A stretch of 64,000 nt of DNA from a virus: IMG/VR virus record IMGVR_UViG_3300042890_004141, positions 62,001 to 126,000 of that record, one strand, 5' to 3'. The position numbers were made by a program, and so were the translations under genes. Each line of letters starts with the position of its first letter. Positions within the stretch are counted from its first letter, which is position 1. The notes under the pieces are model-generated. The model saw nothing but the letters and a program-made list of their open reading frames with translations. It ran no database searches and was not told the origin of the DNA. This document shows positions 25,201 through 33,600 of this stretch, in pieces.

Positions 25201-27205
25201 CAGAAGTACCACTAGTACCAGAAGTTCCAGCACTTCCACTTGCCTGAGAAAGACCTGAGGTACCTGTTGATCCAGAACTACCTGAAGTTCCAGAAGTTGA
25301 AGATTGTCCACTATTACCCGCTGCTCCAGAAGAACCATTTGATCCACTAGATCCAGATGTACCTGAAGTACCGCTTGTACCAGAAGAATTAGATTGTCCA
25401 CTACTACCTGCTAATCCAGAAGAACCGTTTGATCCAGAGGAACCACTAGTGCCTGAAGTTGAAGATTGACCTGATGATCCATCTAACCCGCTTGAACCAG
25501 ATGAACCGCTTGAGCCAGAAGATCCGCTTGTTCCACTAGTACCTGATGATTGAGATAGACCAGAAGTACCAGTTGATCCACTTGAACCTGAAGTACCAGA
25601 AGTACTTGATTGACCACTATTGCCTGCTACTCCAGATGAACCATTTGATCCAGAACTACCTGAAGTACCTGAAGTTGAGGATTGACCTGATGAACCATCT
25701 GCTCCTGTTGAACCTGAAGATCCAGAAGAGCCACTGGTTCCTGAAGTTGAAGATTGTCCTGATGAGCCATTAATACCTGAAGAACCATTTGATCCACTAG
25801 ATCCAGATGAGCCGCTTGAACCTGATGTTCCACTTGTTGAAGATATTCCTGAGCCTCCATCAACACCAGAAGTACCTGAGCTGCCTGAGCTGCCTGAACT
25901 ACCGCTTGTACCTGATGTACCGCTTGTTTGAGATAAACCATCAGTTCCGGCTGAACCATTTGAACCTGAAGAACCACTAGTTCCACTAGTACCAGAAGAT
26001 TGTGATAGACCAGAAGTACCTGTACTACCGCTTGATCCAGAAGTACCTGATGTGCTTGATTGGCCGCTATTTCCAGCTACACCTGAAGATCCATTTGAAC
26101 CTGAACTGCCTGAGGTACCAGAGGTAGATGATTGTCCTGATGAGCCATCTAATCCACTTGAACCTGAAGATCCAGATGAACCACTGGTTCCACTTGAACC
26201 TGATATTCCTGATGATCCATCTACTCCGCTTGAACCAGATGAGCCATTTGAGCCTGAAGAACCACTAGTTCCACTAGTGCCTGATGATTGAGATAAACCT
26301 GAAGTGCCTGTTGATCCACTTGATCCAGAAGTACCAGAAGTAGAAGATTGACCTGAGTTACCTGCTAAACCTGAGGAACCGCTTGAACCTGAACTACCTG
26401 ATGAACCTGACGTTCCAGAAGAACCATCTTGTCCACTAGAACCAGATGAACCACTTGAGCCAGAAGATCCTGAACTACCTGATGATCCACTTGTACCACT
26501 ACTGCCATCATTACCACTTGAACCAGCAGAACCACTAGATCCAGAAGATCCACTTGTACCACTGATTCCTGAAGATTGTGATAGACCAGAAGTACCAGTT
26601 GATCCACTTGAACCTGAAGTTCCTGAAGTAGATGATTGTCCACTATTACCTCCTGCTCCTGAAGAACCATTTGATCCTGATGAACCAGAAGTTCCACTAG
26701 TACCTGAACTTCCTGAAGAACCACTTGAGCCGGATGTACCACTAGTTCCTCCACTTGTTCCTGAAGAACCTTCTACACCACTAGTTCCTGATGAACCTGT
26801 TGAGCCTGATGATCCACTTGTGCCTGCTGTTCCACTTGTACCTGAAGAGCCAGATATTCCTGAGGTACCAGATGAACCTCCTGAAGTACCTGAACTTCCG
26901 CTTACACCAGAAGTACCATTTGACCCTGATAAACCACTTGAACCTGCTAATCCAGAAGAACCATTTGATCCAGATGTACCTGAAGTACCTGAGGTGCCTG
27001 ATGTGCCTGCTGTTCCACTTCCGCCTCCGCCTCCTTGAACTAAAGATACAACACCATCATCGTTTATAGTTAAAACGTAACCTTCCCAACCTTCAGTTAC
27101 AATAGGTAAATTAAATTTATTAAAAGCTAATGACCTATCAAAAAAACCTCTACCTTGGTTTGGGTTGTCTAAACGATTATTACCTCTGTATCTGTTTTCG
27201 GCCAT
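22250..27205 (-). CDS. Giant collagen-like fibre of Gly-Ser/Thr triplets
   Basis: 1651 residues. Residues 1-62 form a globular head (MAENRYRGNNRLDNPNQGRG; GWEGYVLTINDDGVVSLVQG) that probably attaches it to the virion. Residues 63-1559 are almost unbroken Gly-X-Y triplets in which X and Y are mainly Ser or Thr (GTS, GSS), with scattered Ala, Asn, Asp, Gln and Leu and almost no Pro. Collagen-like helices without Pro can be stabilised by glycosylated Thr/Ser. The C-terminal 92 residues carry one 'LGIGTASPGYPLDVSG' unit, the repeat of the 30626-37381 fibre, and a short tip. Glycosyltransferase genes follow directly downstream, so it is the prime candidate for glycosylation. Confidence 0.85.
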   Translation of the reverse strand: MAENRYRGNNRLDNPNQGRGFFDRSLAFNKFNLPIVTEGWEGYVLTINDDGVVSLVQGGGGGSGTAGTSGTSGTSGTSGSNGSSGLAGSSGLSGSNGTSGVSGSSGTSGGSSGTSGISGSSGTSGTAGTSGSSGSTGSSGTSGVEGSSGTSGGTSGTSGSSGSSGSSGTSGTSGSSGSNGSSGAGGNSGQSSTSGTSGSSGSTGTSGLSQSSGISGTSGSSGSSGSAGSSGNDGSSGTSGSSGSSGSSGSSGSSGSSGQDGSSGTSGSSGSSGSSGSSGLAGNSGQSSTSGTSGSSGSTGTSGLSQSSGTSGTSGSSGSNGSSGSSGVDGSSGISGSSGTSGSSGSSGSSGLDGSSGQSSTSGTSGSSGSNGSSGVAGNSGQSSTSGTSGSSGSTGTSGLSQSSGTSGTSGSSGSNGSAGTDGLSQTSGTSGTSGSSGSSGSSGTSGVDGGSGISSTSGTSGSSGSSGSSGSNGSSGINGSSGQSSTSGTSGSSGSSGSTGADGSSGQSSTSGTSGSSGSNGSSGVAGNSGQSSTSGTSGSSGSTGTSGLSQSSGTSGTSGSSGSSGSSGSSGLDGSSGQSSTSGTSGSSGSNGSSGLAGSSGQSNSSGTSGTSGTSGSSGSNGSSGAAGNSGQSSTSGTSGSSGSTGTSGLSQASGSAGTSGTSGTSGSSGSNGSSGESSSSGTSGTSGSSGSNGSSGQSNTSGTSGSSGSSGSSGSSGSSGTSGLAGASGISNTSGTSGSAGSNGSAGASGSSSTSGTSGSSGSSGSSGSNGSSGVSSTSGSSGSSGSSGSSGVDGSSGQSASSGTSGSSGSNGSSGVAGNSGQSSTSGTSGSSGSTGTSGLSQNSGSSGTSGTSGTSGSAGSNGSAGASGTGNTSGTSGTSGSTGSNGSAGVSGSSNTSGTSGTSGSSGTSGIAGAAGLSAVSATSGTSGSSGSNGTAGASGSSSSSGTSGTSGSSGSSGSNGTSGNAGASGESFTSGSSGSSGSTGSSGTAGNSGQSNSSGTSGTSGSTGSNGSAGASGASQTSGSSGSSGSSGSTGTSGVDGGSGVSSTSGTSGSSGSTGSNGTAGPSGTSFTSGTSGSSGSTGSNGTAGPSGSSNTSGTSGSSGSTGSNGTAGPSGSSNTSGTSGSSGSSGSSGTSGLAGASGISNTSGTSGSAGSNGSSGAAGNSGASSTSGTSGTSGSTGSNGTAGPSGSSNTSGTSGTSGSTGSSGTAGNSGLSNTSGTSGSTGSNGTAGASGSSNTSGTSGSTGSNGTAGASGSSTTSGTSGTSGSSGTSGIAGAAGLSAVSATSGTSGSSGSNGTAGASGSSSSSGTSGSSGSTGSNGTAGPSGSSNTSGTSGSSGSTGSNGTAGPSGSSNTSGTSGSSGSSGSTGTSGVDGGSGVSSTSGTSGSSGSTGSNGTAGPSGSSNTSGTAGSSGSTGSNGTAGPSGSSNTSGTSGSSGSSGSSGTSGLAGASGLSNTSGTSGSAGSNGTAGASGSSNTSGTSGTNGSNGTSGAAGASGASQTSGTSGTSGSSGTSGIAGAAGLSAVSGTSGTSGSAGTSGLSFNGTSGISGGTFTNQPDYLVRTTSTTQIQSVSFLYADVTNSRLGIGTASPGYPLDVSGQINASTGYSIGAAPGYTGVINIPMNPPGTQNINVVGGIITGVF
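22529..27019 (-). repeat. Gly-Ser/Thr triplet repeat tract
   Basis: DNA encoding the collagen-like shaft, 9-bp periodicity at the triplet level with larger recurring blocks (for example a 'GNSGQSSTSGTSGSSGSTG' block seen several times). Codons vary between copies, but long exact copies remain (91 bases at 23172-23262 and 23811-23901), a sign of recent internal duplication. Confidence 0.85.
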
Positions 27206-27218
27206 TCCTGTGTTTACG

Positions 27219-27228
27219 TATAAATATT
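27219..27228 (-). promoter_or_regulatory. AATATTTATA box upstream of 27205 start
   Basis: Exact copy 13 bases before the fibre's ATG, followed in the reading direction by CGTAAAC, as for the copy at 43706-43715. Confidence 0.45.
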
Positions 27229-27253
27229 AAAACTCTAGAGTTAATTTTTAACT

Positions 27254-28126
27254 TTAGTTAGTACTTGGTAGGTTTGAAGGAGGAATAGTAGTTTCTGTAG
27301 AGATAAATATTTGAGTTTTATTTGAAAATTTCTGTAATGCAGTTATATCTTTTTGTAATAGTTCTGGGATTATATATCCATTAATTTTAATACTAAATGT
27401 ACTTCTTACTATACGTTCATCATCTTGAGATAATTCGGTTTGGAAGCCAAACGAATCAATCATTGCTTTAAATTGATAACGTTGAGGATCACCCCAGTAA
27501 GCATCTGAGGCATATTCCATTGATTCAACTATTTTATTTAGTTGTTCCACATAATAAGTAAATACAGCACATTCATATGTTACTGTTAAATAATCAGGCA
27601 TTACAACAGCATAATATTCTTTTTGAGGAACACGATTGTTTAATACCTTAAAATTATCATAAGCATTTTGTTGACTGTAACGTTTAGTAAACACACCAAA
27701 GTTATTTGGATTGTTAGCATCTAACTTATTAGCAATAGCTCTATTTTTAGTTATGTCTGTTCTTTTAAACATAATCAAAGGAGCCATAATTTTACCTTTT
27801 TGATCCCTGTAGTAACCATCTTTTTGATATGATTTCCACTTTTCAGGTGAACCATAGATTACAGGAACAGGCAAACGAGAACCATTTTGTGTTACTGATG
27901 GTTGGATTACATTTTCAAAGTAATAGAATATAGCCTCATCAATATCTTGAATTCCAACACTAAATGGTTTAGTTGTATCACCTTTAAAAGTTGTATTTAA
28001 AGCTCTATTGTTAGTAGGGGTTGGGTTAAAATCATTAGGATTACCTGACTGTGAATAGGTAGGCACATGCTGCTCTTTTGAAAGCTGCTTTTGAGTTTTT
28101 GGTATGGGTTTTCTAACTTGAGCCAT
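27254..28126 (-). CDS. Tail sheath terminator/stabiliser, T4 gp15-like
   Basis: 290 residues. Its layout follows T4 gp15: 'LPVPVIYGSPEKWKSYQKDG' (gp15 has IRVPITYASKEHF), 'IMAPLIMFKRTDI' (gp15 LPRINLHL), 'YLTVTYECAVFTYYVEQLNK' (gp15 MIYELSIFTRYEDDMFQ) and 'RSTFSIKINGYIIPELLQ' (gp15 WSLTFEVNGWMYPP). gp15 caps the sheath and tube and joins the tail to the head. The order with the two upstream genes mirrors T4 13-14-15. The first 60 residues are a flexible extension rich in Gln, Asn and Pro. Confidence 0.78.
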   Translation of the reverse strand: MAQVRKPIPKTQKQLSKEQHVPTYSQSGNPNDFNPTPTNNRALNTTFKGDTTKPFSVGIQDIDEAIFYYFENVIQPSVTQNGSRLPVPVIYGSPEKWKSYQKDGYYRDQKGKIMAPLIMFKRTDITKNRAIANKLDANNPNNFGVFTKRYSQQNAYDNFKVLNNRVPQKEYYAVVMPDYLTVTYECAVFTYYVEQLNKIVESMEYASDAYWGDPQRYQFKAMIDSFGFQTELSQDDERIVRSTFSIKINGYIIPELLQKDITALQKFSNKTQIFISTETTIPPSNLPSTN

Positions 28127-28647
28127 TATAATCTTGATAATTCAATGTTAACTTTATCAGACGGAGTGTAGTGGGCGTTACATATAACAGAAACACTATA
28201 ACCAAATTCGTTTAAGTCTGTTTCATATGGATTATTTCCATTACCATCTGTATAAGGATATTCAGGGTCTTTACCTACAAAGAATTGAGCTGTACTAACA
28301 TTATCTATTTCCCAATATCCATTTTGGAACATAATAATATCTCCTATGTCTGGATAAACATTAGCGTCAACTAAATCATCTCGTAAAAATTTATAAGTAA
28401 CATTCCATTTAAAATCAGCTCCAAAATCACTTACAGGATATTCAAACTGACTTGTAGCGATTAAAGCATATAATAAAACAGGGTCAGCGAAATTTCTTCC
28501 AGTAGATGCTTCACCATACATGTTTACTTTAGTAGTAGTACTATTGTATTTATAGAATACACACTGTTGTGAAATAATGTTCTGCATCAACTCTCGGTTG
28601 ATGTATCTAAACATTGAAATATCTCTAGCCTGTCCAAATAATGCCAT
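28126..28647 (-). CDS. Neck protein, gp14-like by position and pattern
   Basis: 173 residues: 'MALFGQARDISMFRYINREL', 'NIISQQCVFYKYNSTTTKVN', 'MYGEASTGRNFADPVLLYAL', 'YPDIGDIIMFQNGYWEIDNV'. The start (LFGxARDIS-F--INREL) and the 'YGE' segment fit the T4-type virus neck protein family, shorter than T4 gp14 (256 residues). Neck proteins close the portal after packaging and dock the tail. The gene shares one base with each neighbour, so the three neck/tail-completion genes are translated as a block. Confidence 0.65.
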   Translation of the reverse strand: MALFGQARDISMFRYINRELMQNIISQQCVFYKYNSTTTKVNMYGEASTGRNFADPVLLYALIATSQFEYPVSDFGADFKWNVTYKFLRDDLVDANVYPDIGDIIMFQNGYWEIDNVSTAQFFVGKDPEYPYTDGNGNNPYETDLNEFGYSVSVICNAHYTPSDKVNIELSRL

Positions 28648-29837
28648 TATCCTATAAAAATTGTCATTGGTACATTACTAATTTCAGCTACTCGAGCTAC
28701 TGATTCTGCTTGCCTTCTTTCAAGCAATGCTTGACGAGATGTTGAATCAAAGTATTCTCTTAACCGTGTTACTAAATTATCTTTTTCTGAAGTAGCAGCT
28801 GCTACTAAGGTATCACCATTTAATGTTACTTCAGCTCCTGGAATAGGGATTTGTGAGTATTTGTTACGAGTATAGCCTAACATTTCTTTAGATAATGCTA
28901 AAGTATATTCAAATATCCAACTTCTACCTACAGAGTTAATATCATTATAGTTAGGGTTAGTATATGGTACATTTGAGGAATTAGAAATTTTACCAATACC
29001 ATTTGTTACCGCTGAATCTAGCCTATCTTTTAACTTAATAAACTTAAATACTAAGTATTGACCATAGTATAAATCATCTTCACCACTAAATTCTCCACTA
29101 AAACCAGTACCAGGTACTGGGAATACCGAGATAATATTGTTTACAATATTAAAGCTATAGTTAGATAAAGTTACAGTGTTTTGCATTTCAATTGCTTGAA
29201 TGTTCTGTATAGTGTAACTTGTAGGCATCATTAAGTAGTTAGCATATCCATATCCAAACCCATAAACACCAGCTGCTGGTACACCACCTAAACCTGCTCC
29301 ACCCTGTCCAGACATGTATGGAGAGTACAATTGACTAATTGCTGGAGGTGATTCATAAAATACTTCTTTAATTTCAATACCACCTGTGATACTTTGAGAT
29401 ATAGCCCAATCTGCTAAATCATAAGATTGAACTCCTGGAATTAAGTCTAATCGGCCTTTAAACCAAGTTACATTACCGCCAGCTCCTGCTTCTTCACCAT
29501 ATTGTTGAGACAATCTAACAATATTAGCCATTGAAGGAGTAATAATACTATCGTTAATATCAATAGCTTGTGTCACACCTTCTAAAGATAAATAGTTATC
29601 TCTTAATTGGTATGCATATAATTCGTTACCATAAACTGTAGTTGCTTCTTCAAAAGCAGTGTAAAAGTTTATAGCTTGTAATTCTACGTTTTCGATAGGA
29701 TAACCTAAACGAATAGCGCAAAACTTAGCTACTTTATCAGCATCAACTTGGAAATCATATTGATTATCGTAAAAGCCAAAAGGTGTATCTCCAGGGAAAA
29801 ATGATGATGAACCAGGCCAAATAGGAACGTTTGCCAT
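28647..29837 (-). CDS. Neck protein, gp13-like
   Basis: 396 residues. 'DADKVAKFCAIRLGYPIENV' near the N-terminus and 'SWIFEYTLALSKEMLGYTRNKYSQIPIPGAEVTLNG' near the C-terminus, then 'LREYFDSTSRQALLERRQAE', match T4-type neck proteins, in which a Trp-rich helix is followed by 'KE-LG--R-KY---PIPG-EV-L-G'. It is longer than T4 gp13 (309 residues) because of a Gly/Tyr-rich insert around residues 170-205 (YMSGQGGAGLGGVPAAGVYG). Synteny with the gp14- and gp15-like genes supports the call. Confidence 0.68.
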   Translation of the reverse strand: MANVPIWPGSSSFFPGDTPFGFYDNQYDFQVDADKVAKFCAIRLGYPIENVELQAINFYTAFEEATTVYGNELYAYQLRDNYLSLEGVTQAIDINDSIITPSMANIVRLSQQYGEEAGAGGNVTWFKGRLDLIPGVQSYDLADWAISQSITGGIEIKEVFYESPPAISQLYSPYMSGQGGAGLGGVPAAGVYGFGYGYANYLMMPTSYTIQNIQAIEMQNTVTLSNYSFNIVNNIISVFPVPGTGFSGEFSGEDDLYYGQYLVFKFIKLKDRLDSAVTNGIGKISNSSNVPYTNPNYNDINSVGRSWIFEYTLALSKEMLGYTRNKYSQIPIPGAEVTLNGDTLVAAATSEKDNLVTRLREYFDSTSRQALLERRQAESVARVAEISNVPMTIFIG

Positions 29838-29847
29838 ATTTTTTATT

Positions 29848-29857
29848 TATAAATATT
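29848..29857 (-). promoter_or_regulatory. AATATTTATA box upstream of 29837 start
   Basis: Exact copy 10 bases before the ATG; here it continues as AATATTTATAAATA and so also contains the T4 late-promoter octamer TATAAATA in the reading direction. Confidence 0.5.
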
Positions 29858-29876
29858 AAAAAAGAAAGCAATAATT

Positions 29877-30038
29877 CTATCCTATCTGTTCTACTTTGTA
29901 TTGTCTTCCTGTTGGGTCGTTTAATTGTAATTCAGCGGCTTTTAATTCTGCTTCTTTTAGATTATCATAATCATAAATTGGATCGTCTGATTCTAGTTGG
30001 GCAACCCAGATATCATCTAGTCCAGGGATAAATTGCAT
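29877..30038 (-). CDS. Small hypothetical protein
   Basis: 53 residues: MQFIPGLDDIWVAQLESDDP, then YDYDNLKEAELKAAELQLND and PTGRQYKVEQIG. It is acidic and helical in the middle, with a clean ATG and TAG. It fills the gap between the short fibre and the neck gene, and no other frame there is convincing. The AATATTTAT box overlaps its start codon (plus strand CATAAATATT). Function unknown. Confidence 0.6.
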   Translation of the reverse strand: MQFIPGLDDIWVAQLESDDPIYDYDNLKEAELKAAELQLNDPTGRQYKVEQIG

Positions 30039-30045
30039 AAATATT
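30036..30045 (-). promoter_or_regulatory. AATATTTATG box overlapping the 30038 start codon
   Basis: 9 of 10 match. The final ATG of the element is the start codon, so transcription from here would give a nearly leaderless mRNA, or the box acts only on the next gene. Confidence 0.3.
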
Positions 30046-30058
30046 CTATAGATCATAA

Positions 30059-30613
30059 TTAAACTTGATATGTTATATATCCTGAGAGTATACCACCTGT
30101 TGTGTTATTGTATAAAGATCTACCATTTAACCCAAAACCATTAGCACCTGAATTATAGTAATCTAAAGTAATTCTATCTTCACTACTAGCTACATACCCT
30201 TTAACTTGGGTACCTGCCGCACCTACACCTAATAAACTTCCTTCAGTAATTACTAAAGAAGAAAATACAGCAATACCGTTACTTGATGTATAAGGTAAAT
30301 CATCAACAGTTCCTGTACCTGTGTTTGCTCCTGGAGTGTAGCCGGTTATTTCAATATCAAACCAAGCATGAATTACATTACCAACTCGAGTATAAACTCC
30401 TGTTTGAGTGATGTAGTTTACAGAGCCTAAATCATTGTTAGTAGTATCAAGGGTAGGAGTCCATGTACCTTCTTCATAAAAATTTAAAGTAGTTTGTCCA
30501 AAATTAATTGATGAACCGGAAATTGCTCCGGATACATGAAGTTTAGTTCCGGGAGTTGCTGTACCAACCCCTAAATTTCCTTTTCTGATTATAAAATCGT
30601 AATCTGTTGCCAT
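30059..30613 (-). CDS. Short tail fibre/tip protein with one GVGTATP unit
   Basis: 184 residues. The N-terminus 'MATDYDFIIRKGNLGVGTAT' plus 'TKLHVSGAISG' is one unit of the GIGTTSP repeat found about 25 times in the next-upstream fibre. The C-terminal 130 residues start 'YEEGTWTPTLDTTNNDLGSV', then 'QTGVYTRVGNVIHAWFDIEI' and 'VDDLPYTSS', the common beta-jelly-roll tip of phage fibres. It probably sits at, or competes for, the distal end of a fibre and contacts the receptor. Confidence 0.7.
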   Translation of the reverse strand: MATDYDFIIRKGNLGVGTATPGTKLHVSGAISGSSINFGQTTLNFYEEGTWTPTLDTTNNDLGSVNYITQTGVYTRVGNVIHAWFDIEITGYTPGANTGTGTVDDLPYTSSNGIAVFSSLVITEGSLLGVGAAGTQVKGYVASSEDRITLDYYNSGANGFGLNGRSLYNNTTGGILSGYITYQV

Positions 30614-30625
30614 AACTGTGTTTTA

Positions 30626-33600
30626 TTATAATGCTCTATATGCTGTTTTAATTTCCCAAGTTCCACTTGCGATGTTTGCTGTTAATACTAAATTACCCCC
30701 TACAACAGAAGTTGAAAAATCTACGGGGGCTGTATTACCGATGTCAGCTGTGCTGGTGTCTGTATATCGTGAGGTTGAATTATTTTGAACCGCCATTATT
30801 GTTCCCGCTCTCATACTTATTGACCCTGAGGCTACATAGTAATCAAAGAATGCTGCCTTAAATGAACCTGTAGGTACAAAAGCAATGTTTGTATTTCCAG
30901 TAAGTGAACCTGAGAATGTTGTTGATTCAATGGTTGTTGTACCTTGGTTCTCTATTGCAATTGATCCTGAAACTTGAAGGTTATAGGATGGTGATGTAGT
31001 ACCAATACCTATGTTACCTGCTGAGGTAATACGCATTCTTTCGGTCATTGCTCCTCCATTAGGTCTGGTATCTAAGGCCAAATAACTTGCAAAGTTCCCT
31101 GAGGTATTATTTTCTTTACCGCTTCTAACTCTTGCACCTGTAGCTGTTGTAGTACCACTATATGCTTGACCAAGAACTAATGCTGCTCCTGTATCTTGAG
31201 CAAAAGATGAATTTCCATATAAAGACAAAGTACCACCATCTCCATCAGTATTAGATACAGATGTTTGCACCACTTCTAGTTTTGGAACTACTCCTCCGTA
31301 CCCTGCTTGAGATGTTGTATTTATTAATAATGACCCACCACTAGTAATACGCATTCTTTCGGTATTAGAAGTTTCAAATGACATATTTCCAGCAGCTGTA
31401 TTAACTACAGATATGGAATTAGCAAGCGTTGTATTTCTGTTTAATAATATTTTGAAATCAGCTAAAGCACCATCTGTAGCTCTAAATATTTCAGCAATAT
31501 TACTAGCCGCTGATGGTATATCTAAATGTAGTTTAGCAGCTGGAGTATTAGTACCAATACCTACATTACCTCCATTGATAATATACATTGATCCGGTAAA
31601 ATTACCTCCAGAATTAGATGAGAAACTATCACCAACTCCAAAAGCTAAGGTTCTGTTACCTGATGTAATAACGTTAGGACCCGCTATTCCTGCGCTATCA
31701 TTATTTCCCATAATGATATATGAAGGACAACCACCACCAGCTGCTGGTGCTGCTAAAGATAAAGCTCCACTACTTCCAGGACCACAAACTCCATTAATAT
31801 GAAGATTTGTTACAGGAGAAGCAATACCAATACCTACTCTACCTGATCCAGAAACAACTAAGTGGGCTGCTCCTTCAGAAGCACCGTTTGCTAAAATTTC
31901 AACTCCAACACCACTAGATCCCCTAACAATTAAATTATTACCGCTAGTGTCTGTAAATATATCAGAAACAATTGTTCCACTTTGTCTAAATCTAAGATAT
32001 GGGTCTGAAGGATTATTAATGGCAATTCCACCACCTTCTACTTCTAATTTATCATCTGGACTAGTAGTACCAATACCTACGTTTCCTGAGTTAGTAACAT
32101 AAAATAAACTACTAAAATTTTTATATACTGCAAAGGGAACACCTGTTGAACTTGCTCCGATATTAACATACATACCATTTGCATTGGTAGTACCTAAATT
32201 ATCTACACTAACTGCCCAATCTGAATTTAATGTGCCGCCTAAAATAGAAGCCCCATTGACTTGTAATTTAGCACTAGGATTAGTAGTACCAATACCTACG
32301 TTACCTACATCGGTAATGCGCATACGTTCGGTAGCAGTTGAATTATTGTAAAACCGTAAAGCACCGCTTTCCCATAAAATAGTTGGATTAGCACTCCATA
32401 ATTGAATATCATCCGTTAAACGAATTTTGCCTGCAACTTCAAGTTTTTGTGTTGGACTAGTAGTTCCAATACCTACGTTACCATTAGATCTAGCTACATA
32501 TAATGAAGCTGAATTAGCTGTGTCAAAGTTAGGAGCAACTACAAAACCGGATTGTGTAGATGATGTAACGTGACCAAACCACATTAAATCATTAAAGCTT
32601 GGATCCTGTGCTCTAAAGCCCCAATACCCGTTGCTTCCGTCTCCAGCAGCTGGGGCTACTAAATTTACAATAGCATAGTCACTACCTTTAAAGGTAGACA
32701 TACCTTGTCCTGATACGTGAGAACCAGAAACAACTAATTTAGTAGATGGGGTAGTAGTACCAATACCTACGTTACCGTTACCTAAAACTATAAATCTGGT
32801 TGTTCCACTATCTGTTGCAAATCCAGAGGATAAAGTTACTTCTGATCTAACTTGGAATGCTGTACCATCGCCTCTAGTAGTTCCTACGGTAACACCAGAA
32901 TTTGCACTTGAACCCCAACCATTAATAATACTAGTATAACTTGCATCTTGTTGGTCTGTAACTATTCTTAAACTTGGATTACCATTAATATCAGGCATCC
33001 ATATACCAGGACTAGTTCCTGGATCAGAGTCAATTAAAAGAGTACCATTTCTTAAATGTAATTTTTCAGTTGGACTATCTGTTCCTATACCAACTCTTTG
33101 ACTATTATCAATAGTCATAGCTGTTGTAGCACCATTGGTTTTAACTTGGAATTTTAAACCTCCAATTGTAGGCCCTACACCACTTTGGTTCCAAAAATAT
33201 GCGGCAGAAGCGTCTGCTGTAACTGAAGGATTTGAAGTTAATTTTAAAGCTCCGTCTACTTCAAGTTTTTGAGATGGACTAGTAGTACCAATACCTACAC
33301 TACCGTTAGCATTGACTACAAATGCAGGGGTTGAATATGTTGTTCCTCCTATTGTTGTTGAAGGAGTAATTTCAAAAGTATTTGCTACATTGTACTGAGC
33401 TCCTAAAAGCCAGTTATAGAAAGTACCAGTACTAACATAGTATTCTAATCCAGCGTTTGAATTAGAACTGTTATCCATTCTAATTCCTATATTAGATGAT
33501 TTTACAGTTAGTGGTCTTGTTGGGCTAGTAGTACCAATACCTACGTTCCCACTAGCACTAATATATAATGGATATGAAGAAGCTACATCGCTGTATAATC

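Noticed and set aside
22749-25247. Very long plus-strand open frame rich in Pro, Glu, Val and Asp
   Set aside because: It is the mirror of the Gly-Ser/Thr triplet codons on the minus strand, which cannot give stop codons in that frame. It has no start context and no known domain.
22529-27019. Possible CRISPR array (many short repeats)
   Set aside because: Repeats are contiguous 9-base-type coding triplets without unique spacers and stay in one open frame.
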